From assembly GCF_900545795.1 (NCBI RefSeq), contig NZ_URAR01000011.1:19538-83537 (forward strand): 64,000 nucleotides of DNA, given 5' to 3'. Shown here one piece after another: positions 28,558-36,459 of this stretch. This stretch comes from an uncultured Veillonella sp. (lineage in GTDB: Bacteria > Bacillota > Negativicutes > Veillonellales > Veillonellaceae). Positions within the stretch are counted from its first letter, which is position 1. Every line of letters begins with the position of its first letter. A model generated the notes under the pieces. The model saw nothing but the letters and a program-made list of their open reading frames with translations, did not search any database and was not told the DNA's origin. The translations under genes and the position numbers were made by a program.

Positions 28558-29217
28558 TTAGTTTAGTCCCTTAGCAGCGAATACTAATTGCTCTCCCATT
28601 TCAAAAGCTAAATTTAAATCATTTTCAAAATGTTCTTCGTGGTAGGCTTTTTTATTGCTTTCAGAGAAAATGGAGGATTCAAATTTACTGTAGTCATCAA
28701 ACTGCACCGTATTATAGGCATATAGTTTTTGTGGTTCTACTCCTAAAATGCGTTGTACACCAACTTCAATGGGGCGTAAACTATCGCGTAAATGATATTG
28801 AAAACTTTGTTCTTCGGTCATATTCATGGTATAAATAAAAGCAGAAGGGATTTGCTTTCCTAATACAGAAGGAATTTCTTCGCTGTAAATGTAGTTGGAA
28901 AATAAAAATCGTTCAAATAATGCCTGCAAGGTGGCGGTTATATTGCTGAAATAAATAGGAGACCCCCAAATAATAGCATCTGCTTTTTTTAGTTTTTCTA
29001 TAACAGGGCTAAGATCATCCTTAATGATACAGGTGCCATGCTCTTTGTCTTTGCGCTTGCAATAAAAGCAACTTACACAGCCGCGAAATTGTAGAGGATA
29101 GAGGGAAATAAGCTCTGTTTCGGCTCCAGCCGCTTCAGCCCCAGCTAAGGCTTTATTGAGTAGTTCTACAGTATTTTTATTGGGGCGAGGACTGCCATTA
29201 ATAGCGATTACTTTCAT
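28558..29217 (-). CDS. Iron-sulfur flavoprotein-like NAD(P)H-dependent FMN reductase
   Basis: This 219-residue flavodoxin-fold protein starts MKVIAINGSPRPNKNT, the FMN phosphate loop. Cys47, Cys50, Cys53 and Cys63 form a compact Cx2Cx2Cx9C motif like that of archaeal/clostridial Isf proteins, suggesting a 4Fe-4S cluster beside FMN. GSPIYFSNITATLQALFER near residue 86 is typical of the family. It is divergent from a Crp/Fnr regulator with only 105 bases between the start codons, which suggests shared control. A role in oxygen or redox stress is inferred. Confidence 0.78.
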   Translation of the reverse strand: MKVIAINGSPRPNKNTVELLNKALAGAEAAGAETELISLYPLQFRGCVSCFYCKRKDKEHGTCIIKDDLSPVIEKLKKADAIIWGSPIYFSNITATLQALFERFLFSNYIYSEEIPSVLGKQIPSAFIYTMNMTEEQSFQYHLRDSLRPIEVGVQRILGVEPQKLYAYNTVQFDDYSKFESSIFSESNKKAYHEEHFENDLNLAFEMGEQLVFAAKGLN

Positions 29218-29322
29218 AGTGAAGACTCCTTTTTGATTAATATGATTAGAACTTTCTAAATTAAGAGACGTATTAAATATATACTTCCTTATTTTATAAA
29301 CCCCTTATATAAGGAGCGGGCT

Positions 29323-29991
29323 ATGACATATGCAATGTATTTTTTCTCAGAAGACTTTTTATCTATTAAGACATTACTTCAAGAATTACCTTTTACAATT
29401 TGTAACTTTAAAGAAGGCGATTACTTATGGCGTCCTGGCGATGAAATTGACTACTTACATTATATTAATTCAGGCGTAGCACAGTTTGCTATTAATCATC
29501 ATTCAGGGCGTGAAAAAATCATTTCCTTTCATGGTCGAGATACCTTATTTCCTGTCTTTTATGAAGGGGCTATACATCTTGAAGGCATTTTAGAAGGGCA
29601 AGTATTAACGAATACGCAAACAATGGCTATAAAAAGGGAGGATTTTTCTGAGCTATTTAAGAATCACTCAGAAGTGAGTTTAGCTATTATTGCTTGGTAT
29701 ACTCGATTCGTTAATTTACTCTTATATGACACTGGCCATCAAGAATATAATGATGGTCTGAAAAAATTGTGCAATATTATATATTTATTGCTCTGCCGTG
29801 ATAAAACGGAATTATTTATTACACAGGAGCGTCTCGGTCGAATATTAGGCATGAGCCGTGTCAATATTAATCGTCATCTAAGTCGCCTCAAAGAAGAAGG
29901 AATTATCAAGACTCAAAGGATGCGAATTGAAGTACTTAATAAAGAAAAACTCAAGGCCTATTGTTCTAATGAAACATTAGATATTATATAG
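29323..29991 (+). CDS. Crp/Fnr-family transcriptional regulator
   Basis: The 222 residues comprise an N-terminal cyclic-nucleotide-binding-like beta barrel (about 20-115) and a C-terminal helix-turn-helix (LFITQERLGRILGMSRVNINRHLSRLKEEGII, about 160-195). No Cys cluster for an Fnr-type iron-sulfur sensor is visible, so the ligand is unknown. The ATG follows AAGGAGCGGGCT. It is divergent from the flavoprotein gene and probably controls it. Confidence 0.82.
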   Translation: MTYAMYFFSEDFLSIKTLLQELPFTICNFKEGDYLWRPGDEIDYLHYINSGVAQFAINHHSGREKIISFHGRDTLFPVFYEGAIHLEGILEGQVLTNTQTMAIKREDFSELFKNHSEVSLAIIAWYTRFVNLLLYDTGHQEYNDGLKKLCNIIYLLLCRDKTELFITQERLGRILGMSRVNINRHLSRLKEEGIIKTQRMRIEVLNKEKLKAYCSNETLDII

Positions 29992-30176
29992 CATGCTTTT
30001 CGTATGGAATTTTGTAGTTTGTATAGAGTTTCACAGTGTATATAGACTCTTATAGTATAAGTATACTTTCTTCGTTTACATAGAACCTGACAGTTCACAT
30101 AGAATGTCATAGCAAATTTAGTATATATGCATTTTATTATATTCGTCTGTAAACGGTGATACACAAGACATAAAAA

Positions 30177-30229
30177 AAGCCCTTAGTCGTTAGAACGGTT
30201 GAATGCCAATCTATGGACTAAGGGTTTTT
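30177..30229. terminator. Bidirectional terminator between convergent genes
   Basis: AAGCCCTTAGTC (30177-30188) pairs with GACTAAGGGTT (30216-30226). An A run precedes it and a T run follows it. Confidence 0.88.
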
Positions 30230-30252
30230 ATTATAGAAAATTAAATAGCAGC

Positions 30253-31359
30253 TTATACATTAAAGCGGAAGTATGTTACATCGCCGTCTTTCATGATATA
30301 TTCCTTACCTTCTAGACGAACGAGGCCTTTTTCTTTAGCTGCATTTTGACTGCCGCAAGTTACTAAATCATTATACGCAACGATTTCAGCGCGAATAAAG
30401 CCTTTTTCAATATCGGAGTGAATTTTACCAGCTGCTTGAGGAGCTTTTGTACCGGCAACGATGGTCCAAGCACGAGCTTCCATTTCACCAGCTGTGAAGA
30501 AGTTAATAAGACCTAATAAAGCGTAGCTAGCTTTGATTAGCTTATCGAGACCACTTTCAGAAAGGCCTAATTCTTCTAAGAATGCGCTTGCTTCTTCAGC
30601 AGATAGTTCAGCAATTTCAGATTCAATGCGAGCGGATACAACAACGACGCTAGATCCTTCTTTTGCTGCGTATTCTTCCACGCGCTTTACATATTCATTA
30701 GCGGAGTAATCGCTGATTTCATCTTCAGAGATATTGGCTACATAGAGGGATTTTTTAGCAGTTAATAAGGTTAACTCTTTTAATACTTCAAGCTCGTCCT
30801 CATCAAGACCTTGAGCGCGTACTGGTACAGCATCGCCGAGGCCTACAATTACTTTTTCTAGAATGGGAAGCTCAATACGTGCGTCTTTATCGCCACTTTT
30901 CGCAAGTTTTTCAATGCGTTGTTTACGTTTTTCTACGGAGTCAAGATCTGCTAGGCAAAGCTCTGTATTGATGATTTCAATGTCGCGGATTGGGTTAATA
31001 GAGCCGGACACATGAGTAATATTAGGGTCATCAAAGCAGCGAACTACTTGTGCAATCGCATCTACTTGGCGAATATGGCTAAGGAATTTATTACCTAAAC
31101 CTTCACCTTTTGAAGCGCCAGCTACTAAACCGGCAATGTCTACGAAGCGCATAGCTGCAGGGATTACTTTTTTAGAACCATACATTTCAGCCAATTTGTA
31201 AATACGATCATCAGGTACATCTACAACGCCCACATTAGGCTCAATCGTACAGAATGGATAGTTAGCGGCTTCAGCGCCTGCTTTAGTAATTGCGTTAAAT
31301 AAAGTACTTTTACCAACATTTGGAAGGCCTACAATACCTACTTCAAGATTTGTGCTCAT
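30253..31359 (-). CDS. ychF: Redox-regulated ATPase YchF (Obg-family)
   Basis: This 368-residue P-loop protein has GLPNVGKST near residue 10, the switch motif DIAGLV-GASKGEGLGN near 70 and a C-terminal TGS domain (about 280-365). It lacks NKxD and binds ATP rather than GTP in characterised members, and it associates with ribosomes. It is the only gene on this strand between terminators. In many Firmicutes ychF neighbours rpsF-ssb-rpsR, as here, though ddh lies between. Confidence 0.95.
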   Translation of the reverse strand: MSTNLEVGIVGLPNVGKSTLFNAITKAGAEAANYPFCTIEPNVGVVDVPDDRIYKLAEMYGSKKVIPAAMRFVDIAGLVAGASKGEGLGNKFLSHIRQVDAIAQVVRCFDDPNITHVSGSINPIRDIEIINTELCLADLDSVEKRKQRIEKLAKSGDKDARIELPILEKVIVGLGDAVPVRAQGLDEDELEVLKELTLLTAKKSLYVANISEDEISDYSANEYVKRVEEYAAKEGSSVVVVSARIESEIAELSAEEASAFLEELGLSESGLDKLIKASYALLGLINFFTAGEMEARAWTIVAGTKAPQAAGKIHSDIEKGFIRAEIVAYNDLVTCGSQNAAKEKGLVRLEGKEYIMKDGDVTYFRFNV

Positions 31360-31507
31360 AATACCACCTTTTTAAAAATATATTTTGATTTTAATTTTAA
31401 CTGTATTAAGTTCTAAGATACTAACAATATATTATATCATAGAAATCTCTTTAATGCTGTTAACATCTTATAAAAAGAGGCATAAATAAAATAGAGGGGG
31501 AACTAAA

Positions 31508-31633
31508 TAGATACATAGCTAAAAGTGTGCAACAAAAAAATATGTTGCTAAAGAGATATATAACTAAAAAGATATGTTGCTAAAAAAATATGTAGTTAAA
31601 AAGATGTGTAACTAAAAGATACGTATCTAAAAA
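31508..31633. repeat. Tandem repeat array of about 17-bp units
   Basis: Seven or so degenerate units of the form AGATATGTTGCTAAAAA fill the gap between ychF and the ddh terminator. No gene is seen in 31360-31823. Confidence 0.65.
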
Positions 31634-31680
31634 GAGGAGTAACAACTTATAGCGTGGTGCCAGTAGGTGTTACTCCTCTT
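31632..31680 (-). terminator. Intrinsic terminator after ddh (minus strand)
   Basis: AAGAGGAGTAACA (31632-31644) pairs perfectly with TGTTACTCCTCTT (31668-31680). On the minus strand the stem is followed by a T run. Confidence 0.85.
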
Positions 31681-31823
31681 CAGATTATGTCTTCCTATCC
31701 ATATGCACTGATTTATAGTTTTTTACTGCATGCATACACTAATCATTGTATTGATGATTAGACGTACTGCATTACCATGCTTACTTATTGATAGGACAGT
31801 TTAAGTTCTAAATTTTTATTTTA

Positions 31824-32798
31824 TTATAAGGAATGAGCACGAAGTTCTTCCGCACTGTGAGAGGAAATCCAAGCTGGTGGAATATCGAATACAGTGAAGG
31901 CCCCTTTGCCACCATGCTGTGCTAAGCGGTAAATACCACGGGCATAGGCAGTAAGTACAGAACCAGTGAATTCAGGATTGCTGTCAAGCTTTAAGGAATA
32001 TTCAACAACATGACGAGTGCCTTTTGTGCTTTCACCACTGCGAAGTACGAAACCACCATGAGGAATGCCTTTATGATTTTTGTCTAATTCTTCTTGGGAA
32101 ATGAAGTTAACAATAGTTTCGTAACCTACGAAATAGTTTTCCATAGTTTTAATTTCATTTTCAATTTTTGCTTTATCAGCCCCTTCAGCAGCGACTACAT
32201 AGCATTCGCGGATATGGCCTGCTTGAGCAGATACTTCAGGTGTAGCGCCATTGCGGATTTCATCTAAATACTCTTCGCGAGGCACTGTATATTGGCGCGC
32301 ATCCACTACACCATCAATGCGGCGAATGGCATCGGAATGACCTTGGCTAACACCACGACCCCAGAACGTATAGGATTTGCCTTGTGGTAGAATGCTTTCT
32401 GCAAATACGCGTTGTAAGGAGAACATGCCAGGGTCCCAACCGCAGGAGATAAGACCAGCAAAGCCACCTTCTTTAGCTGCTTTGTCTACATTGGCGAAAT
32501 GTTCAGGAATACGTGCATGAGTGTCAAAGCTATCAATTACATTGAAGTTTTTTACAATCATTGGGGTTTGGTCGATTAGATCAGTAGCAGAGCCACCGCA
32601 GAGGACCATAACATCGACTTTACCTTTGAAATTTTCTAGTTCATCCATGGAGTAGCTAGGCACACCACTAACTGTTTGAATGCCCGCACGACGAGAGAAT
32701 ACGCCTACAAGTTCCATGTCTTTTTGAAGTTGAACTGATGCTTCTACACCGTGACCAAGATTACCATAACCAACGATGCCAATTTTAATTTTACTCAT
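31824..32798 (-). CDS. ddh: meso-Diaminopimelate dehydrogenase
   Basis: This NADPH-dependent enzyme aminates L-2-amino-6-oxopimelate directly to meso-diaminopimelate, a one-step route to lysine and peptidoglycan precursor. The 324 residues match the family length. GIVGYGNLGHGVE near residue 8 is the Rossmann loop, SCGWDPGMFSLQR near 119 and GRGVSQGHSDAIRRI near 150 are family signatures. The ATG follows AGGAGG. It fits a diderm with mDAP-type cell wall. The LysP-like permease at 2015 touches the same metabolite. Confidence 0.93.
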   Translation of the reverse strand: MSKIKIGIVGYGNLGHGVEASVQLQKDMELVGVFSRRAGIQTVSGVPSYSMDELENFKGKVDVMVLCGGSATDLIDQTPMIVKNFNVIDSFDTHARIPEHFANVDKAAKEGGFAGLISCGWDPGMFSLQRVFAESILPQGKSYTFWGRGVSQGHSDAIRRIDGVVDARQYTVPREEYLDEIRNGATPEVSAQAGHIRECYVVAAEGADKAKIENEIKTMENYFVGYETIVNFISQEELDKNHKGIPHGGFVLRSGESTKGTRHVVEYSLKLDSNPEFTGSVLTAYARGIYRLAQHGGKGAFTVFDIPPAWISSHSAEELRAHSL

Positions 32799-33086
32799 AA
32801 AAAACCTCCTATTTATATGAAATGTATACTGTACTATAGTTTAAAATGTATACTGTAGCAAAGTTTAAAAGCAGCTATTTTTATATATGAGCTCCTCTTA
32901 ATGTAAAATCATTAGATTAAGTTTGAGAATCTAATTGATATTGTTTATCTATTTAAGTATACAGCTTGAAGAACGCGCTGTATAGAGTTAGACGTAAAAT
33001 TTCTATAGAATTTTTGGTATCTTAAAATTAAAAAAAATCATATGAATGTCATAAGGCTATGAAAGTAAAATTTTATATTAAATTGC
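32799..33086. other. Divergent intergenic region
   Basis: No gene is seen. A two-copy 24-bp direct repeat lies at 32820-32867 and the rest is AT-rich up to the rpsF promoter. Confidence 0.5.
32820..32867. repeat. 24-bp direct repeat, two copies
   Basis: Units 32820-32843 and 32844-32867 share AAATGTATACTGTA and end in AGTTTA, differing at four positions. They lie upstream of ddh and could be duplicated regulatory sites. Confidence 0.6.
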
Positions 33087-33115
33087 TTGCTATTTATTAT
33101 CTTTTGAGATATAAT
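33087..33115 (+). promoter_or_regulatory. Promoter of rpsF-ssb
   Basis: TTGCTA (33087-33092) and TATAAT (33110-33115) are 17 bases apart. Transcription would start near 33122. Because the prophage genes begin 18 bases after ssb without an obvious promoter, this host promoter may also read into them. Confidence 0.65.
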
Positions 33116-33121
33116 AGTAAA

Positions 33122-33194
33122 GCTTATTGATGGTAAGCGCTTCCTACCCCTATGGAAGATAGGGGCATTAGTCCGAAAGAGGAGGTGATTTTGT
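33122..33194 (+). promoter_or_regulatory. rpsF leader, possible S6:S18 autoregulatory element
   Basis: The 5' UTR contains a hairpin CCCCTAT-GGAAG-ATAGGGG (33147-33165) followed by a CCG at 33173-33175. In many bacteria the S6:S18 complex represses its own mRNA through a leader hairpin with an exposed CCG. The resemblance here is loose. AGGAGGTG is the ribosome binding site. Confidence 0.4.
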
Positions 33195-33479
33195 ATGAAC
33201 AAATACGAAGTCATGGTGATTGTGAAACCAGCCGAAGAAGAAGCAACTAACGCTGTCATTGAAAAAATTGAGGCTTTAATTGCACGTGTAGGCGGCACAG
33301 TAGAAAAGGTAGATCGTTGGGGCAAGCGTCGTCTTGCTTACGCAGTGAAAAAATTCACTGACGGTTTCTACGTATTGATTAACTTTGAAGCAGATCCTGC
33401 TGAAATCAAAGAAATCGATCGTGTATTAAAAATCAACGATGAAGTCCTTAAACACCTAATTGTTAAACACGGCAACTAA
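33195..33479 (+). CDS. rpsF: 30S ribosomal protein bS6
   Basis: The 94-residue product matches bS6 over its length (MNKYEVMVIVKPAEEE at the start, DRWGKRRLAYAVKKFTDGFYVL near residue 37). It binds the platform of the 30S subunit as a partner of bS18. ssb follows after 18 bases. The usual third gene rpsR (bS18) is not present anywhere in the window. Confidence 0.96.
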   Translation: MNKYEVMVIVKPAEEEATNAVIEKIEALIARVGGTVEKVDRWGKRRLAYAVKKFTDGFYVLINFEADPAEIKEIDRVLKINDEVLKHLIVKHGN

Positions 33480-33497
33480 GCCCTAGGAGGTTTAACT

Positions 33498-33899
33498 ATG
33501 AATTCAGTACAAATCTTAGGTAATTTAGCTCGTGATCCTGAAATTCGCTATACAAAAACTGGTCGTCCAGTTGCTACATTTACTGTAGCTGCGACAAATA
33601 CTTATTTCGATAGCAATACAAATGAAACTAAAGAGCAAACTGCTTTTATCAATTGCGTTGCTTGGGGTAAGTTAGGTGAAGCGGCAGGTAACCTTCGTAA
33701 AGGGAGCCGTTGCTTCGTGGAAGGTCGTTTAAATACTCGTTCGTATGAAACTGCGGACGGTCAAAAACGATATGTTACTGAAGTTGTGGCCAACTTTGTA
33801 GGCCAAGCATTAGATACTCAAAACACTGAAAGCTTTGGTGGTGAGTCTTCTAATTTTGATAACTTTGGTGGCGGAAACGAAGAAAACATTCCGTTCTAG
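33498..33899 (+). CDS. ssb: Single-stranded DNA-binding protein
   Basis: This 133-residue OB-fold protein has NSVQILGNLARDPEIRYTKTG at the N-terminus, INCVAWGK near residue 51, a Gly/Asn-rich tail and the acidic-hydrophobic tip EENIPF that recruits partner proteins. It follows rpsF as in most bacteria, but phage early genes follow it instead of rpsR. It may be the host gene, a phage gene, or a hybrid formed by recombination between the two. Confidence 0.92.
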   Translation: MNSVQILGNLARDPEIRYTKTGRPVATFTVAATNTYFDSNTNETKEQTAFINCVAWGKLGEAAGNLRKGSRCFVEGRLNTRSYETADGQKRYVTEVVANFVGQALDTQNTESFGGESSNFDNFGGGNEENIPF

Positions 33900-33917
33900 T
33901 GTTTAGGAGCTGATGTT

Positions 33918-34100
33918 ATGAGTAAATATCCTGATTGGTTAAAATGTAAGCGCTACAAAAAGAAAGCTGACTACAAATGTTATCGGATTAAGTCTGATGG
34001 CAGCAAAGAGCATGTGAAAAATGTGCGAATTAATTATCATAACAGCTCTTTGCCACAATCCTGGCGAATTGAAGCTGCGGAGGAGTTTAGTGGTGATTAA
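33918..34100 (+). CDS. Small basic protein of unknown function, prophage left edge
   Basis: This 60-residue protein is rich in Lys, Tyr and Ser and has two cysteines (WLKCKRYKKKADYKCYR). It follows ssb by 18 bases with TAGGAG upstream and overlaps the start of the RusA gene. I do not recognise it. Confidence 0.6.
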   Translation: MSKYPDWLKCKRYKKKADYKCYRIKSDGSKEHVKNVRINYHNSSLPQSWRIEAAEEFSGD

Positions 34101-34449
34101 GATTAGATTAGATATAGAATATCCTAGTCTAAATGAGTACATTCAAGCAGAACGAAGTAATAAATATAAGGCTGCTAATCTAAAAAAAGAATACACATGC
34201 AAGACTATGGCTGCATCTCTTAAATATAGAGGTGCAGTTAAAAACAAAGCTGATATCCACTTTGAATGGCACACGTCACGCAAAGTAGATCCAGACAATT
34301 TAGATTTTGCGCGCAAGTTTGTGCTTGATGGTTTGGTAAAAGCTGGCGTTTTAGTCGATGATAACCAAAAGTATATTGGCAGGCTGTCGAGTGAGATTGT
34401 AAAAGATAAAAAAGGATATGTAATAGTTGTGATAAAGGAGGAAGAATAA
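34093..34449 (+). CDS. RusA-family Holliday junction resolvase
   Basis: This phage endodeoxyribonuclease would cut recombination or replication junctions before packaging. The 118-residue product has the RusA core VDPDNLDFARKFVLDGLVKAGVLVDD with acidic residues that bind metal. I take the GTG at 34093, seven bases after AGGAG, because the sequence from there begins IKIRLDIEYPSLN, the normal family start. The preceding gene overlaps by eight bases, and the stop overlaps the dUTPase start by one base. Confidence 0.85.
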   Translation: MIKIRLDIEYPSLNEYIQAERSNKYKAANLKKEYTCKTMAASLKYRGAVKNKADIHFEWHTSRKVDPDNLDFARKFVLDGLVKAGVLVDDNQKYIGRLSSEIVKDKKGYVIVVIKEEE

Positions 34450-34865
34450 TGAAACGAGGATTTATAGTAGGCGAAGGTGTAGAAAAGCCTAGACGTAGCA
34501 CTGAGTGCAGCGCAGGCTATGATTTCTTTTCGCCGATAAGCTTTTATATGAGACCAGGGCAGTCTGTAGTAATCGATAGTGGTGTACGTGCATACATGAA
34601 CAAGAATGAGTACTTGTCTTGTCATATTCGTTCGAGTTTGGGCAAAAAGGGCATTGTGCTTACAAATTGTACGGCAATTATTGATAGTGATTATTTTGCT
34701 ACAGGCAAAACTATAGGAATTATGTTAACCAATAATGGACATGAAACTGTAAGCTTTTACGAAGGCGACAGAATTATGCAGGGAATCTTTAGTGAGTATT
34801 TACTTGCTGATGAAGATGATGTAACTGTGGAGCGTGTAGGTGGCATAGGAAGCACTGGTAATTGA
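34449..34865 (+). CDS. dut: dUTP diphosphatase
   Basis: The enzyme hydrolyses dUTP to dUMP and keeps uracil out of DNA. In 138 residues all five trimeric dUTPase motifs can be found: AGYDFF (I), RSSLGKKG (II), AIIDSDYFATGKTIGI (III, less usual than the canonical GVIDxDY), GDRIMQGIF (IV) and GGIGSTG (V). It is common in temperate phage early regions and in some phages also acts in regulation. Confidence 0.9.
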   Translation: MKRGFIVGEGVEKPRRSTECSAGYDFFSPISFYMRPGQSVVIDSGVRAYMNKNEYLSCHIRSSLGKKGIVLTNCTAIIDSDYFATGKTIGIMLTNNGHETVSFYEGDRIMQGIFSEYLLADEDDVTVERVGGIGSTGN

Positions 34866-34881
34866 TAAAGGAGTGGTAGTA

Positions 34882-35157
34882 ATGACAATTAATGCTAGTA
34901 ATATGCAAAGAATTACTGCTAGATGTAAATATAAGGCGGCTTGGATGGAGTACCGCAAAATTTTAAAGCGGATTAAAGATGAAGCTGATATTGGACATGA
35001 GTACGTAGATATGACTGTAAGACGTGATGTTGGTGATAGTTATATGCAACGGATACGAAATAAGCTAGATGATAAAGGGTTTATCACAGTGCTAAATAAT
35101 TACAATCATTATTACTATTTTAGTGTGGCTTGGTGGCTAAATAAGGAGGATAAATGA
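34882..35157 (+). CDS. Hypothetical phage early protein
   Basis: The 91-residue product is basic and rich in Arg and Tyr (TARCKYKAAWMEYRKILKRI, then NYNHYYYFSVAWW). The ATG at 34882 is eight bases after AAAGGAG; a GTG at 34873 is less likely. The stop overlaps the next start (ATGATG). Function is unknown. Confidence 0.65.
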   Translation: MTINASNMQRITARCKYKAAWMEYRKILKRIKDEADIGHEYVDMTVRRDVGDSYMQRIRNKLDDKGFITVLNNYNHYYYFSVAWWLNKEDK

Positions 35158-35321
35158 TGATTAATACTATCAATCTAGACGGAGTCAAATACGTTGATTT
35201 ATCTGATGTTATCGATGAAATGGAATTAGTCCATGCGGAAAAGGATAATGGCTTTGATGCGTATTCAGCAGCTGTTGAGAAGCTAATCGAAAATTTGAAA
35301 TATGAGCTTTTGTACTATTGA
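35157..35321 (+). CDS. Hypothetical 54-residue phage protein
   Basis: A small acidic protein begins MINTINLDGVKYVDLSDV. It has AAGGAGG six to seven bases before the ATG and overlaps the previous stop by one base. It is too short to assign. Confidence 0.6.
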   Translation: MINTINLDGVKYVDLSDVIDEMELVHAEKDNGFDAYSAAVEKLIENLKYELLYY

Positions 35322-35586
35322 GCGATTAGTCACTATTATGCAGAATTTTAAAAATAGAGTCTATAATGCGGTTAATAAATGTTTTGAAGGTAGTAGTGGT
35401 GTTTGTAGACAACAGATAGTGTCAATTGTAAAAATAAACTCAAGTGTGACAAGGGCTGTTATAGATGTAATAACGAAGGACATGAAGTCTTATTTATTGG
35501 ATATGATTTTGCGTGAGTCGGGATCTATTAGCATTTATAGGTACGATAAAAAAGACTCGTATGTACTTGATGAGAGGGAAGGATAG
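35302..35586 (+). CDS. Hypothetical phage protein, helix-turn-helix-like
   Basis: The product has up to 94 residues. The middle (CRQQIVSIVKINSSVTRAVIDVITKDM) could form a winged helix. Two starts are possible, ATG 35302 (overlapping the previous gene) and ATG 35338, and neither has a clear ribosome binding site. Translational coupling to the preceding gene is likely. Confidence 0.5.
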   Translation: MSFCTIERLVTIMQNFKNRVYNAVNKCFEGSSGVCRQQIVSIVKINSSVTRAVIDVITKDMKSYLLDMILRESGSISIYRYDKKDSYVLDEREG

Positions 35587-35589
35587 TAT

Positions 35590-35826
35590 ATGACATCATA
35601 TGAAATTGATTTAGGTTTTATGGCTGATGATATTATAGACCAATTGGTTGAACAAGGTTATAAGCCTACAGATGTAGATGTATTTAAGAGATTTGAAAAG
35701 ATTAGAGGGGCTATATCTCAACTTTATGTGTGTGGATATATTTCACATAACACAAACGTTAAATGTAAACAAAAGCTGTTGAAAGAAATAAAAGCACTAG
35801 TGTTTGAAAGTGCTAGGAAGGAATAA
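35590..35826 (+). CDS. Hypothetical 78-residue phage protein
   Basis: A small soluble protein begins MTSYEIDLGFMADDIIDQL and has a basic C-terminus. GGAAGGA precedes the ATG. It is packed tightly between its neighbours. No family is recognised. Confidence 0.6.
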   Translation: MTSYEIDLGFMADDIIDQLVEQGYKPTDVDVFKRFEKIRGAISQLYVCGYISHNTNVKCKQKLLKEIKALVFESARKE

Positions 35827-35828
35827 AT

Positions 35829-36275
35829 ATGTGTGATTTTAATGTAATAGCAATTGTGGATATGGTGTTAGATTGTACAAAGTTGCCTAATAACGAAAGA
35901 ACTATCAGATTAAGAAAGGAAATTATTTGCTGCGATAATGCTCTTGGAGTTGGTGGTACTGTAGAGCAATTAAAGAAGGCGATTAAAGATTATTATCAGT
36001 ATTACCTTAACTGCAATAACCATGCAATCGCACAAAATAAGTCTTCCGTTGATGCGGTACATAGTCCTAAGCACTACAAACTAAAAGGTCTAGATATTGA
36101 GAGTGTGGACGTGATTAAAGCTACTTTATCAGATGATGAATATAGAGGCTGGTGCAAGGGGAATGCTATGAAGTACTTATTTAGAGCAGGTAAAAAGGAT
36201 GATGAGATACAAGATTTAAGTAAGTGCGATGTATATATTAAGTGGGCTGTAGATGCTATGGAGGGGGTTAGATGA
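35829..36275 (+). CDS. DUF3310-domain phage protein
   Basis: The C-terminal half of this 148-residue protein (SPKHYKLKGLDIESVDVI, then GNAMKYLFRAGKKDDEIQDLSKC) is the DUF3310 signature found in many phages and sometimes called a nucleotide-kinase-like domain. The N-terminal half is unassigned. Function is not established. It overlaps the next gene by four bases. Confidence 0.8.
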   Translation: MCDFNVIAIVDMVLDCTKLPNNERTIRLRKEIICCDNALGVGGTVEQLKKAIKDYYQYYLNCNNHAIAQNKSSVDAVHSPKHYKLKGLDIESVDVIKATLSDDEYRGWCKGNAMKYLFRAGKKDDEIQDLSKCDVYIKWAVDAMEGVR

Positions 36276-36448
36276 CAAGAGCCTATAAAGATCCAACTGC
36301 TGATGAAGCCTTAAATAAAATAAGACAAGAAGAAGAGCGGTTGGAGATAGTAATTAAAATTATTAAACTGGTATGTAAATTGGGTGGATTTAGACTTATG
36401 CAGCGGATTGTGCTAGTTGATAAGAAGAGTGATAGGATATATAATTAG
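36272..36448 (+). CDS. Hypothetical 58-residue phage protein
   Basis: A basic, helical small protein begins MTRAYKDPTADEALNKIR. It is coupled to the previous gene by an ATGA overlap and has GAGGGGG upstream. Function is unknown. Confidence 0.6.
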   Translation: MTRAYKDPTADEALNKIRQEEERLEIVIKIIKLVCKLGGFRLMQRIVLVDKKSDRIYN

Positions 36449-36459
36449 GAGATGGTTGA

